Assembly (NCBI GenBank): GCA_020853975.1
Contig: JADYXW010000076.1
Coordinates: forward strand, 1-44,299
Direction of reading: 5' to 3'
DNA from: Phycisphaerales bacterium
GTDB lineage: Bacteria > Planctomycetota > Phycisphaerae > Phycisphaerales > UBA1924
Length of the DNA: 44,299 nucleotides
Of this stretch, positions 8,201-16,461 are shown one piece after another (position 1 is the stretch's first letter; each line of letters starts with the position of its first letter). The translations under genes and the position numbers were made by a program. A model generated the notes under the pieces. The model was not told the origin of the DNA. It saw only the letters and a list, made by a program, of their open reading frames with translations, and made no database searches.

Positions 8201-8458
8201 ATGAACAAGCTCGCTCTCGTCGCCACCGCCGCCCTCGCGCTCGCCCTCGGCGCCTGCGCCTCCAGCAAGTCCTCGCAGTCCGCCAGCATGGGCGTGGTCA
8301 ACTCCAAGTGCCCCATCGTCCCCTCCCACCCCTCCACGAACAAGGCCATCGTCGAGTTCAACGGCCAGAAGGTCGGCCTCTGCTGCGCCGGCTGCATCGC
8401 CAAGTGGAACGCCCTGGGCGACGCCGACAAGCAGACCCGCCTCGACGCCGCCAAGTAA
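8201..8458 (+). CDS. Small lipoprotein with a YHS/TRASH-like CP...CCxxC metal-binding motif
   Basis: 85 aa. Signal peptide with lipobox LALGAC; Cys19 is the likely lipidated residue. After a Ser-rich linker there is one compact domain: NSKCPIV (Cys37), then NGQKVGLCCAGC (Cys62, Cys63, Cys66), IAKWNAL and DKQTRLDAAK. This matches the layout of YHS-like domains (NxxCP...G..CCxGCxxxW) found in planctomycete periplasmic proteins and metal transporters. Binding of a soft metal such as copper or zinc is inferred from the four cysteines. It is monocistronic by appearance, 43 nt before the TrkA-N/RyR gene, and divergent from atpG. Confidence 0.8.
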   Translation: MNKLALVATAALALALGACASSKSSQSASMGVVNSKCPIVPSHPSTNKAIVEFNGQKVGLCCAGCIAKWNALGDADKQTRLDAAK

Positions 8459-8486
8459 GCCCCGGGCAGGCCGGTCGCCCGCCCCA

Positions 8487-8492
8487 TAGACT
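8487..8492 (+). promoter_or_regulatory. -10 box TAGACT before the TrkA-N/RyR gene
   Basis: TAnnnT hexamer 9 nt before the ATG at 8502, with no clear Shine-Dalgarno in between; near-leaderless start inferred. Confidence 0.35.
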
Positions 8493-8501
8493 CGCCGCGA
8501 G

Positions 8502-10277
8502 ATGGGAATCCGCGAGGTCCAGTCCGCGATGCGGACCTTCCGTGGCGCCGCCCGGGTGACGCACCCGGCCCAGTGGCTCGCTGCGCTCATCGCCGCGGTC
8601 TTGGTCTTGGTCTTTGGGTACCTCGGGTTTGTCCGCCTCTTCGAGGCGCGGGGCATCGCCTGGGACCCGATCGAGCCTCTTTTCCTCTCCGTCTCCCTCT
8701 TCTTCGCGAAGTTCCCCTCGGAGCTCGGGCACGACCTGCCGCTTGACCTGCAGGTCGTCCGCTTCGCCGCGCCCTGGGTCCTGGCCTATTCGATCATCTG
8801 GGCGTTCATCCGCACCTCGCTCTGGAAGCTGGCCCACTTCCGCCTGCTCCTCATCAAGGGCCACGTCCTGATCCTCGGGCTCAACGAACGCACCGTCGCC
8901 CTCGCCCGCGACCTGCGCGCGCGCGGCAGGCAGGTCGTCGTCGTCGACGAGACAGCCAGCGAAGAGCACCTCGCCTCGTGCCGTGAGTGCGGCACCCTCC
9001 TCGTCGCCGGCCTCGTCACCTCCCCCCGCGTCCTCCGCTTCGCCAAGCTCTCCCGCGCCGCAGAGGTCGTTTCGCTTGGCGACTCCGACACCGCGACGCT
9101 GGAGGCAGCCCTGGCCGCGGACGCCCTGTCCGGCTCGCGCCGCCCCATCATTCACGCGGCGCTCGGCTCCCTGTCCCTGCTGGCCCGCGTGGCCGCGGGA
9201 AGGGAAGGCGAGCTCTCGCCTCGCATCCGCCTCTTCTGCGACGACATGCTCGCCGCCCGCGCCATCCTCGACCTGCACCCCCTCGACCACGACGGCGTCC
9301 CGCCCCACTCTCCGCTTCGCGCCCACCTGATCCTCGCCGGGACCTCCAACCTGTCGGCGTGCCTCGCCTCGCTCGCCGCCCGCATCGGGCACTTCGCCAA
9401 CGGCACCTCCATCACCGTCACCCTCCTCTCGACCCGGGCCACGGAAGCCCTCGACGCCTGGCGGCGCATCGAGCCCCGACTCTCACAAGTGGCAGAGTTC
9501 CGCGCGGCGGACGCCGATCCCTCCACGCCCACCTCCTGGCAGAGCGTCCTCGATTCAATCTCCGAGCCCGCGATGGTCTCCGTCTTCATCGATGAGGCCG
9601 ACGAGTCCCTGGCCCTCGCCTCGGCCCTTGCGATCCAGTCCCCGCCTCAGGGCCTGCGCGTGCGTGCGACGCTCATGCTCCGCGACCGGCCCATGCTGGC
9701 CTCTCGCGCTCCGCGCGCCGCCGGCGCATTCCCACTCGCTGTCATCGACCCGCTGCACCTGGCCTTCACCGAGCCCAACGTCATGCTCGGGGGCCTTGAC
9801 ACCATCGCCCGCGCCGCCCACGAGCACTACCTCGACGCGGTCCGCGCCGCCTCCCCCGCAGGCACGCCTCCACAGCCCTCGCACCGCCCGTGGGAGGACC
9901 TCCCCTGGGAGTTCAAGGTCGCCAACCGCCTGCAGGCCGCCCACATCGGGGTCAAGGCCAGGGCGCTGGGCCTGCGCATCGCGCCCGTCAAGGACGCAAC
10001 CCCGGGGCCGGCGTTCTCCGACACGGAGGTCGAGGCCCTCGCCGCCTGCGAGCACCGCCGCTGGATCGCGGACAAGGTCCTGGCCGGCTGGACGCTCGGC
10101 CCCGCCAAGGACGCCGCCGCCCGCGTCACCCCCTACCTGTGCGAGTACGATCGGCTCCCCGAAGAAGTGAAGGAGCTGGACCGGCGCACCGTCCGCAGCA
10201 TCCCCGACCTGCTCGCGAAGGCGGGCTTGGGCCTGGCGCGATCGGTCACCCCGCCACCCGCCCCCGCGACTCGATGA
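8502..10277 (+). CDS. Two-TM membrane protein with TrkA-N (RCK-like) and C-terminal RyR domains
   Basis: 591 aa. Residues ~24-45 (WLAALIAAVLVLVFGYLGFV) and ~86-104 are membrane helices. Between them a hydrophobic loop (PLFLSVSLFFAKF) sits where an ion-channel pore loop would be, but no TVGYG filter is present. Residues ~119-270 are a Rossmann TrkA-N domain starting HVLILGLNERTVALARDLRA, with the glycine motif altered to GLNERT. Residues ~513-580 are a RyR domain: EHRRW at 517-521, then KVLAGWTLGP, YDRLPEEVKELDR and IPDLLAKAGL. Such domains occur in ryanodine receptors and in a set of bacterial proteins. A regulated cation channel or nucleotide/ligand-sensing membrane protein is inferred. It overlaps the convergent HlyD-type gene by 32 bp. 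Confidence 0.85.
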   Translation: MGIREVQSAMRTFRGAARVTHPAQWLAALIAAVLVLVFGYLGFVRLFEARGIAWDPIEPLFLSVSLFFAKFPSELGHDLPLDLQVVRFAAPWVLAYSIIWAFIRTSLWKLAHFRLLLIKGHVLILGLNERTVALARDLRARGRQVVVVDETASEEHLASCRECGTLLVAGLVTSPRVLRFAKLSRAAEVVSLGDSDTATLEAALAADALSGSRRPIIHAALGSLSLLARVAAGREGELSPRIRLFCDDMLAARAILDLHPLDHDGVPPHSPLRAHLILAGTSNLSACLASLAARIGHFANGTSITVTLLSTRATEALDAWRRIEPRLSQVAEFRAADADPSTPTSWQSVLDSISEPAMVSVFIDEADESLALASALAIQSPPQGLRVRATLMLRDRPMLASRAPRAAGAFPLAVIDPLHLAFTEPNVMLGGLDTIARAAHEHYLDAVRAASPAGTPPQPSHRPWEDLPWEFKVANRLQAAHIGVKARALGLRIAPVKDATPGPAFSDTEVEALAACEHRRWIADKVLAGWTLGPAKDAAARVTPYLCEYDRLPEEVKELDRRTVRSIPDLLAKAGLGLARSVTPPPAPATR

Positions 10278-11310
10278 ACACGTCCACCGCCTGGCCCGGA
10301 TAGGTCGGCGTCGCGGGCTTCTGTGCGCCCGGCATCATCTCAAAGACCGCCTCGATCACCCGCGTGTCCACTCGCTCGCGGTTGGAGCCCGACAGGTCCT
10401 GCTTCGGCCTCGCGTAGGGCTCGATGCGCACGAGCCTCAGCGGAATGTCCACGACCACGGCCCCGCGCGTCCGCGCGACCGCCTGCGCGGCCTCGCCCAC
10501 CAGACCGATGTCCTCTTCGTCGATCTGCGCCCGCACCCACAGCCCCGAGAGGTCGCCCAGGATCATCGGGGGGCTCACCCCGCCCGTTGTCGCCTGCTCG
10601 CCCGGCTCGATCTCCCGCCTCAGCACAGTGCCGTCGCGGGGCGCCCGCACCGTCAGGCGGTCGATGAGCAGCTTCAGCGCGTCCACCTCCGCGATGCGGT
10701 GGGCAAGCTGCGCCTGCGCGAGCACAAGGTCCGGTTCCCAGCCCCCGGCCTCGGCGCGCTGCAGGTCGCCCTCGGCCCGCGCCAGCGTCGCCGCCGACGC
10801 CTCCGCGGCGAACCGCGCCGCCGCCACGTCACGGTCTCCGACGCTTCCCTTCTGCGAGGCCTCGCGCACACGCTTCAGCACGTCCATTCGGTCCTCGTGC
10901 TGGGCCCGCGCCTGCGCGACCGCCGCCCGCAGCGGGGGCAGGTCGTCCTTGCGGGGCAGGGCGTGCCACCGGGCGATCTCCGCCCGCGCCGCCTCCACGC
11001 CCGCCTGCTTCTGGAGCAGCTCCGCCTCCAGCAGCCGGGCGTCGAGCCTGAAGAGCGCGTCGCCCGCCTTGGCCCGGTCGCCCACGTTCACCATCACCTC
11101 GACCACCACCCCAGGCTCCGGGGGGACCACGCCGACGGCGCGCCCGGCGGGCTCCACGATCCCCAGGGCCGCCACGCCCCGCTCATAGGGGTTTACCGAC
11201 GCCGGGCGGCCGAGGGGCAGGTTCACCGGGGGCTGGTCCGCCGTCGACACCGCCCACACGCCCACCGCCAGCCCCAGCACAGACAGCACGATCGTGACCC
11301 ATCGCAGCAT
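10246..11310 (-). CDS. HlyD-family efflux periplasmic adaptor (membrane fusion protein)
   Basis: 354 aa. An N-terminal anchor (TIVLSVLGLAVGVWAVS) precedes a barrel-sandwich half (GVVVEVMVNVGDRAKAGDAL), a long Ala/Arg-rich alpha-hairpin (about residues 95-215, EAELLQKQAGVEAARAEIAR onward), the second lipoyl half (LTVRAPRDGTVLRREIEPGE) and beta-barrel segments (LWVRAQIDEEDIGLV). This is the domain order of adaptors for ABC or RND exporters. No partner ATPase or permease lies in the window, so the transported substrate is unknown. It starts 21 nt after cdaR on the same strand but has its own TACGAT box 5 nt before the ATG, so it can be transcribed independently. The 3' end overlaps the RyR gene. 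Confidence 0.88.
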   Translation of the reverse strand: MLRWVTIVLSVLGLAVGVWAVSTADQPPVNLPLGRPASVNPYERGVAALGIVEPAGRAVGVVPPEPGVVVEVMVNVGDRAKAGDALFRLDARLLEAELLQKQAGVEAARAEIARWHALPRKDDLPPLRAAVAQARAQHEDRMDVLKRVREASQKGSVGDRDVAAARFAAEASAATLARAEGDLQRAEAGGWEPDLVLAQAQLAHRIAEVDALKLLIDRLTVRAPRDGTVLRREIEPGEQATTGGVSPPMILGDLSGLWVRAQIDEEDIGLVGEAAQAVARTRGAVVVDIPLRLVRIEPYARPKQDLSGSNRERVDTRVIEAVFEMMPGAQKPATPTYPGQAVDVFIESRGRVAG

Positions 11311-11315
11311 GGCGG

Positions 11316-11321
11316 ATCGTA
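11316..11321 (-). promoter_or_regulatory. -10 box TACGAT, 5 nt before the HlyD-type gene
   Basis: Lies just beyond the cdaR stop codon; spacing to ATG 11310 implies a leaderless transcript. No Shine-Dalgarno is present. Confidence 0.5.
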
Positions 11322-11331
11322 CCGCCGCCGG

Positions 11332-12393
11332 CTACAGCCCGGGCTTGCCGGGCTCGCGCCTGGTGATCGTGAGCCTCACCACTCGGTTGGCGGCCTCGAA
11401 CTTCAGCGAGGTAGGCAGGAACGAGAAGACCGCTTCCTTCGAGGCGATCTGCCGCTCCAGCTCCTCAAAGCTCAGGGGCACCACCGCGACCACCGGCAGC
11501 GTCTTGTCCTCGATCTGGCGGATCAGGTCTACCGGGCCCGAGACCGTCACGTCGATCAGCGCCCGGTCCGAGTCCGCCACCTGCACGTCGAACTTCGCCA
11601 TCTCGCTGGGCGCGATGCGGATGTGCACCGGCACCGACACCAGCTTCGTGCTCGACTGCCTGGCGCTCGTGGTGAGCAGCACTTCCACCGTCGGGGGCTC
11701 GATCACGAGGCGGCCTCCTCCGGCCAGTTCCGCCGGGGCCGTCACGCGCACGTTCGGAACCGCCTCTCGCCTTCCGGGCACCAGCGACTCGATCGCTCGC
11801 TGGTCGATCGTGGCCGTCGCCGCCGCGTCCGCGGCGAGCCTCCGCATCGCACGTGCCGGGGCGCTCACCCGCACGACGCCGGGCCTCGCCTCCGCCAGCC
11901 CCTCCACGCCCTCGGGCGTGCGCACGTTCACGCGGAGCTCCCGCGTCTGCAGCTCGTCCACCCACACGCGCACGGAGTCCGGCTCGGTCTTGCGGATGCT
12001 CACGCCCTGCGTCTGCAGCTCCGGGTGCCCCCCGAGCAGGTCCCTGAACCGCACCGTGTACAGCCCGCTCTCGCTGGGCAGGCCCGCCACCCCGGGCCTC
12101 ACGCGGAGCGCTCCCCGCCTCAGCCGTCTGGCCACCACGTCCACAGCCTCCGCGGAGCCCTCGAGCTGCACGCTCACCCTCGCCGACGCCGGCGCGGGCA
12201 GCGCCACCGGCGCCTCGGGCGGCGAGTTCGGGTCCACGATGTCCACCATGCGCCGGTCCTGGGACGTCTCGGGCTCAAAGAGCAGATCCGCCGATACCTC
12301 CACCGTCCGCAGAGACTCCGCCTCGGCAAAGGCCCAGATAAGCGCCGTCACCAACGAGACCAGCACCACGAGCTTGATGCTCAGGCCCTTCAC
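11332..12393 (-). CDS. cdaR: YbbR-domain protein, CdaR-like regulator of diadenylate cyclase
   Basis: 353 aa from a GTG at 12393 that overlaps the cdaA stop as GTGA; the frame remains open upstream, but that part is the antisense-like continuation within cdaA. A single N-terminal membrane helix (IKLVVLVSLVTALIWAFAEA) anchors a long extracytoplasmic part. That part is built of several YbbR-like beta repeats with the recurring pattern 'v.V.vrg/.Gp.d.v..i', e.g. ARVSVQLEGSAEAVDVVARR and LIDVTVSGPVDLIRQIEDK. In Firmicutes CdaR binds and modulates CdaA; the overlap here supports the same pairing. The last segment ends KPGL. Assignment as a partner is by domain type and operon position. Confidence 0.85.
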   Translation of the reverse strand: MKGLSIKLVVLVSLVTALIWAFAEAESLRTVEVSADLLFEPETSQDRRMVDIVDPNSPPEAPVALPAPASARVSVQLEGSAEAVDVVARRLRRGALRVRPGVAGLPSESGLYTVRFRDLLGGHPELQTQGVSIRKTEPDSVRVWVDELQTRELRVNVRTPEGVEGLAEARPGVVRVSAPARAMRRLAADAAATATIDQRAIESLVPGRREAVPNVRVTAPAELAGGGRLVIEPPTVEVLLTTSARQSSTKLVSVPVHIRIAPSEMAKFDVQVADSDRALIDVTVSGPVDLIRQIEDKTLPVVAVVPLSFEELERQIASKEAVFSFLPTSLKFEAANRVVRLTITRREPGKPGL

Positions 12394-13229
12394 GCCGCCT
12401 CCTCGGGCGCCGAAGCCCCGCCCGGCGAGGGCTCTGTCCGCAGCCTCACCGTCAGCTCTGCCCGCAGGTCTTCCGCGGCCATGCGGTCGGTCAGCTTCCC
12501 CCGCTCCGCGATCCGCACCGTGCCCGTCTCCTCGCTCACGATCACCACCAGCGCGTCGCACTCCTTCGAGAGCCCGACCGCCGCCCGGTGCCGAGAGCCC
12601 AGCGACGGGTCCGGCATGTCGCCGGGGTCCGCCAGGGGCAACTGCACCCCCGCGGAGTGCAGCCGGCTCCCGCGGATGATTACCGCCAGGTCGTGCAGTG
12701 CCGAGCCCGGGAAGAAAATCGTCTGCAGCAGGCGGCTGGTGAGTTCGGCGTCCAGCACCGTCCCGCCCTCCACCAGCCCGGCCATCGCCACCTGCCTCTC
12801 GATCACGATGATTGCGCCGAACTTGGCGCGGGCGAGGTACGACGCCGCGGTCGTGATCTCGCCGATCACCTTCTCGATGTCCTTGGGTGAAGCCCGGAAG
12901 AACGGCGTCTCCCCGAGCCTCACCAGCGCCCGGCGGAGCTCGGGCTGGAAGATCACCACCAGCGCGATCGCGAACAGCGCCAGGAACCGGTCGTACAGCA
13001 GGCCCAGCCGCTGGAACGACCCGCCCCCGCCCATCACGCGGCTGAGCACCGTCGCGAGCACCACCAGCACCAGCAGCCCCTTGAGCGCCCCCGCCGCGCG
13101 AGTGCCCGCCACGAACCTGGCGATGGCGTACACGACCACCCAGATCACCAGCAGCTCGATCGCCACTTCCCAGGGCTCGTAGGTCCCCAGACGACTGATC
13201 ATCCCCTGGATTCGTTCCAGAAACTGCAC
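12390..13229 (-). CDS. cdaA: Membrane diadenylate cyclase (c-di-AMP synthase), with an altered DGA motif
   Basis: 279 aa from a GTG at 13229, preceded by AGGAG about 8 nt upstream. Three membrane helices (about 22-40, 49-66, 80-95) and the linker FQPELRRALVRLG are typical of CdaA. The DAC domain follows (about 125-250). The RHR motif (LGSRHRAAVGLS, RHR at 213-215) and the VSEETGTVRIA strand are conserved. The other signature, normally LHDGAVII, reads LHDLAVII here (D180-L181-A182), a Gly-to-Leu change. Asp180, the key metal/catalytic residue, is retained, so activity is plausible. Product c-di-AMP would govern potassium/osmotic homeostasis. It is translationally coupled to cdaR and divergent from the Nfu-N gene. 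Confidence 0.92.
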   Translation of the reverse strand: MQFLERIQGMISRLGTYEPWEVAIELLVIWVVVYAIARFVAGTRAAGALKGLLVLVVLATVLSRVMGGGGSFQRLGLLYDRFLALFAIALVVIFQPELRRALVRLGETPFFRASPKDIEKVIGEITTAASYLARAKFGAIIVIERQVAMAGLVEGGTVLDAELTSRLLQTIFFPGSALHDLAVIIRGSRLHSAGVQLPLADPGDMPDPSLGSRHRAAVGLSKECDALVVIVSEETGTVRIAERGKLTDRMAAEDLRAELTVRLRTEPSPGGASAPEEAA

Positions 13230-13272
13230 GCGCGCGTTCTCCTGCCTGAGTCTACGGGCTCGGGCCCGCGTG

Positions 13273-13278
13273 TACCAT
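13273..13278 (+). promoter_or_regulatory. -10 box TACCAT, 7 nt before the Nfu-N gene
   Basis: TAnnnT hexamer with a GTG start 7 nt downstream; a weak GGAAG lies in the gap but would be at the very 5' end of the RNA. Probably drives the Nfu-N/mutY pair as a leaderless operon. Confidence 0.5.
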
Positions 13279-13285
13279 CGGAAGA

Positions 13286-13555
13286 GTGCCCTACCGCGTC
13301 ACCAAGTTTCTCTCCACTCCTAACCCCAACGCGCTCAAGTGCGAGCTCGACCGCTCCCCCGCGCCCGACCGCCCCCGCGCCTACTCCCAGGGCGACCAGG
13401 TACAGGACGACCCACTCGCCTCCTCCCTCCTCGCCATCCCCGGCGTTGCCCACCTCCTCATCCACGACGGCTGGATCACTGTCGGCAAGGTCACCGACGC
13501 CTCCTGGTCCGGGCTCAAGCCGCGCATCACCCGGGTGCTCGGGGATGCGCCGTGA
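13286..13555 (+). CDS. Stand-alone Nfu N-terminal-domain protein
   Basis: 89 aa from a GTG. The whole protein is the Nfu_N (NifU-like scaffold N-terminal) domain: VTKFLSTPNPNALKCELD, then DDPLASSLLAIPGVAHLLI, then DGWITVGKVTDASWSGLKPRI. The usual C-terminal CxxC-containing Fe-S scaffold domain is absent, so it cannot itself hold a cluster through that site. The domain is thought to mediate interaction with client or partner proteins. The last codons overlap the mutY start (GTGA). MutY carries a [4Fe-4S] cluster, so a role in delivering or protecting that cluster is an attractive inference, unproved by sequence alone. Confidence 0.85.
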   Translation: MPYRVTKFLSTPNPNALKCELDRSPAPDRPRAYSQGDQVQDDPLASSLLAIPGVAHLLIHDGWITVGKVTDASWSGLKPRITRVLGDAP

Positions 13556-14640
13556 CCCCGTCCGAACCCCCCGACCCCTTCAAGCCCGACCCCGCCGCTC
13601 TGGCCCGCTGGTTCCGCGTCCGCGCGAGAGACCTGCCCTGGCGCACCGAGTTGCCCGGCGGAGGGCGCGATCCCTGGGCGTCCCTCGTCAGCGAGTTCAT
13701 GCTCCAGCAGACCCAGGTGGCGCGAGTCGCGGAGCGCTTCGGCCCGGTGCTCGCCCGCTTCCCCACGCCGGCGAGCATGGCCGCCTCGACCGTCGAGGAC
13801 GTCCTGTCGCTCTGGGCCGGGCTCGGCTATTACCGGCGAGCTCGCCTTCTCCATGCCGCGTCCCGTGAGATCGTCGCCCGCTTCGGCGGCCTTGTCCCCA
13901 GCGACACCCTCGATCTGCGCTCCCTCCCGGGCGTGGGCCCCTACACCGCCGGCGCCATCGCCTCTATCGCGTTCGGCCTCCCCCGCCCGCTGGTCGATGG
14001 CAACGTCGCGCGCGTCCTGCAACGCGTCCACGCCCGTCCCGGCTGCGCCTCCGACCCCGGCGTCATGCGCTGGGCGTGGAAGCAGGCGGGGCTCCTGATC
14101 TCCGCCGCCGCTCACAGGGCCCTCCCCCCGGCGCAGGTCAACGAGGGCCTGATGGAGCTTGGCGCCACGATCTGCACACCTGCCGCCCCCCGCTGCGGCG
14201 AGTGCCCGCTGGCGGCGTCCTGCCTCGCTCACGCGAAGGGCGCCCAGGCCCGCGTTCCCCGCGCCAAGGACCGGGCCGCCCGAGCCAAGCTCTCGCTCCA
14301 CTGCGCCGTACTGCTCGATGCCCGCGGCCGCGTACTGATGCACCAGCGCCCTCCGGGCGGCCTGTGGTCCGGACTTTGGCAACCCCCCACCCACGAGGCC
14401 CTCCCCCCGGCACTCGCCTCCCTCCCGGTCGTGGGCGAGGTCACGCGGCTCCTCACCCACCGGCGCGTGGTGATGGTGGTCCGAAGCGGTCGAAAGCCGC
14501 GCGCCTGGCGCGCCCCGGCGGGCAGCGTCTGGGTCGCGCGGCCGGACCTGGCCGCCCTGGGGGTGGGCAGCGCACACCGGGCGGTGCTCGAACTGGCGCT
14601 GCGAGCCCCTAGGGGCACGCCCCGCCCGCGACGACGCTGA
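13552..14640 (+). CDS. mutY: A/G-specific adenine DNA glycosylase
   Basis: 362 aa from a GTG that overlaps the upstream stop (GTGA). It removes adenine mispaired with 8-oxoguanine. Visible elements: WASLVSEFMLQQTQV with the catalytic Glu (E48); helix-hairpin-helix LPGVGPYTAGAIASIAF; VDGNVARVLQRV with the catalytic Asp; the [4Fe-4S] loop C-x6-C-x2-C-x5-C (CTPAAPRCGECPLAASC); and a C-terminal NUDIX-like domain that recognises 8-oxoG (CAVLLDARGRVLMHQRPPGGLWSGLWQPP). Length is normal for the family. Translation is coupled to the Nfu-N gene. The 3' end (Arg/Pro-rich tail) overlaps the dockerin codons of the convergent protease gene by 32 bp. Confidence 0.96.
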   Translation: MTPSEPPDPFKPDPAALARWFRVRARDLPWRTELPGGGRDPWASLVSEFMLQQTQVARVAERFGPVLARFPTPASMAASTVEDVLSLWAGLGYYRRARLLHAASREIVARFGGLVPSDTLDLRSLPGVGPYTAGAIASIAFGLPRPLVDGNVARVLQRVHARPGCASDPGVMRWAWKQAGLLISAAAHRALPPAQVNEGLMELGATICTPAAPRCGECPLAASCLAHAKGAQARVPRAKDRAARAKLSLHCAVLLDARGRVLMHQRPPGGLWSGLWQPPTHEALPPALASLPVVGEVTRLLTHRRVVMVVRSGRKPRAWRAPAGSVWVARPDLAALGVGSAHRAVLELALRAPRGTPRPRRR

Positions 14641-16318
14641 TCAGTGCGCTCACGTCGTCCTGGTCCACGTTTCCATCGCGGTTGAAGTCCGGGTCGATAC
14701 CGGTGGGGTTCGTGGCCCCTCCCACCACGTTGATGAGGTACGTGACGTCATCCTGGTCCACGTTGCCATCCTGGTTCAGGTCCGGGTCGCAGGTGCAGGG
14801 ATTGATGACCGTGAGGGTGGCGGCGTTGCTGGTGGAGGTGACGCAGGTGGCGGTGATGATGCAGTCGTACGACCCGGAGGTCGCCGCCCCGGCGGTCACT
14901 GTCAGCGAGCTCGCGGTGCCCACGATCTGGTTGCCGTTGCGGCGCCACTGATACGTGCGGTCGCCCGCGCCGCTGCTCGCCACGCTGAAGGTCACGCTCT
15001 CCCCCGCGCAGACTGTTCGGGACGCGGGTTGCTGCGTGATCGTGATCGAGGGCGTGATGCCGCAAGTCGGCCTGGAGTCCAGCAGATTCCTGATCGCGGC
15101 GGCGGGCCTGGGGCCGAACTCCATCCGCATGTTCGTCATCCCGCCCGAGCAGACATGGCAGTAGGACATGATGGTGCCGATGTTGAGGTCGGCGGCGGTG
15201 CAGTCCTGCGTGCCCGGCGGGTTCAGGTACGCCGAGCCGCAGCCGTCAACGGGCGGGTTGAAGTGCGCGGGGTCGTGCGTGTGCCCGCTGCCGCAGTTGT
15301 GCCCGATCTCGTGCGACACCACCATGAGGTCCCAGTTCTGGGAGTGATTGTGCTGGATGGGGTACGGGAAGGTGCCGGCCATGTTCGCGGACACCCCGTA
15401 GGCGCTGCTGCCGCAGACCGCATTGAGGTAGGCGATCCCCCCGCCCAGCGAGCGGGAGCTCATCAGGTGCGCGAGGTTCCGCTGGACGGAACCCATGTTG
15501 GTGTTCCAATACGTCCGGAACTCGGGAAGCTGGTTGCTGTTGCTGGTCGCGGTGTAAGGGTCGGTCCCCGTCCACAGCCTCAGGTACGAGAGCTGAAACC
15601 CGGCGTTGATCTCCGCGCGATAGATCGACGTCATGGCACCGACCAGCGTGCCGACATAGGTCGTCGCGGCGGCCTGGTTCCCCGCGAAGCGGTCCGCCGT
15701 GAACTCCGTATCGCAATCCACCGCGAGCCTGAGGGCGCGGCACTCCCCCACGCGGTCGCCATACCCGGACCCGGCGTTCACGGGCTGGGGCTCCACACCC
15801 GGGGGCAGGATGGCCCCTTGGCAGACCGGCATGGTCACGTCCACGTTCGCGGCATCGGGCCCGAAGGTGTTGTAGATCACGGTGGGCTGCACGCCGCCCT
15901 CGCCGCTGGAAATGATCGCCGTGCCCTCCGGCAACTGGACGAACCCGCTCACGCCCTCGGGCGAGAGCCCGATAAAGACGACCGAACCGGGCACACCTTC
16001 CACGGTACCGGCGAAGGCCTGGAGGTCGGGCCTGGGCAGCACCACCTCTCCCTGGTCGGACGCGGCAACGATGACCGCGTCGTCGGTGAAGACCTCCAGC
16101 CGCTTGAGCGAGAGGGTGTAGGGCAGGCCGCCGGCGAGAGGGACATCCGGCAGGGCGAACTCGCCGAGCCCGCGCAGTCGCTCGTACTCCGCCCTATTCA
16201 GGACAAGCCTCTGCACGCCCGCGGCCCGCACACCCGAGGGCGAGAGCACAGGGACCACGGGCTGAGCGCCCTGCGCGAGGCCTGCCAGAAGAAGCGTCAG
16301 CATCACCCCTGCCTTCAT
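14609..16318 (-). CDS. Secreted reprolysin-like zinc metalloprotease with Ig-like and GC-type dockerin domains
   Basis: 569 aa. Start placed at the ATG at 16318 with GGGAG 7 nt upstream; a TTG two codons earlier is possible. Signal peptide 1-19 (MKAGVMLTLLLAGLAQGAQ). A propeptide-like N-terminal half follows. The metzincin catalytic domain has HEIGHNCGSGH at 336-346 (three zinc His, catalytic Glu337) and a downstream Met-turn candidate IMSYCH. Around 415-500 is an immunoglobulin-like domain (ITITQQPASRTVCAGESVTF ... TYQWRRNG). The last ~58 residues are a dockerin ending AGGACP. Expected to act outside the inner membrane as an endopeptidase. The 3' end overlaps mutY. No -10 box recognised. Confidence 0.92.
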   Translation of the reverse strand: MKAGVMLTLLLAGLAQGAQPVVPVLSPSGVRAAGVQRLVLNRAEYERLRGLGEFALPDVPLAGGLPYTLSLKRLEVFTDDAVIVAASDQGEVVLPRPDLQAFAGTVEGVPGSVVFIGLSPEGVSGFVQLPEGTAIISSGEGGVQPTVIYNTFGPDAANVDVTMPVCQGAILPPGVEPQPVNAGSGYGDRVGECRALRLAVDCDTEFTADRFAGNQAAATTYVGTLVGAMTSIYRAEINAGFQLSYLRLWTGTDPYTATSNSNQLPEFRTYWNTNMGSVQRNLAHLMSSRSLGGGIAYLNAVCGSSAYGVSANMAGTFPYPIQHNHSQNWDLMVVSHEIGHNCGSGHTHDPAHFNPPVDGCGSAYLNPPGTQDCTAADLNIGTIMSYCHVCSGGMTNMRMEFGPRPAAAIRNLLDSRPTCGITPSITITQQPASRTVCAGESVTFSVASSGAGDRTYQWRRNGNQIVGTASSLTVTAGAATSGSYDCIITATCVTSTSNAATLTVINPCTCDPDLNQDGNVDQDDVTYLINVVGGATNPTGIDPDFNRDGNVDQDDVSALISVVAGGACP

Positions 16319-16448
16319 GACCAATCTCCCTTCCGCGGCGGGGACTCTCCGTCCTTGGCCGCGCTCTCGACTGATACGCGGTGCGTCGTCCCTTGTTTCG
16401 GCCGGATCGAGGAGCCGGGCGAGCCCGCGGGCTGTCTGATTCGGCCCC

Positions 16449-16454
16449 TACGCT
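16449..16454 (+). promoter_or_regulatory. -10 box TACGCT, 7 nt before purE
   Basis: TAnnnT hexamer with the purE ATG 7 nt downstream and no ribosome site; leaderless transcript inferred. Confidence 0.55.
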
Positions 16455-16461
16455 GGGTTCT

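Noticed and set aside
10699..13182. Long plus-strand open frame opposite cdaA/cdaR/HlyD
   Set aside because: Arg/His/Pro-rich composition typical of antisense frames in high-GC DNA; the minus-strand genes have clear domains.
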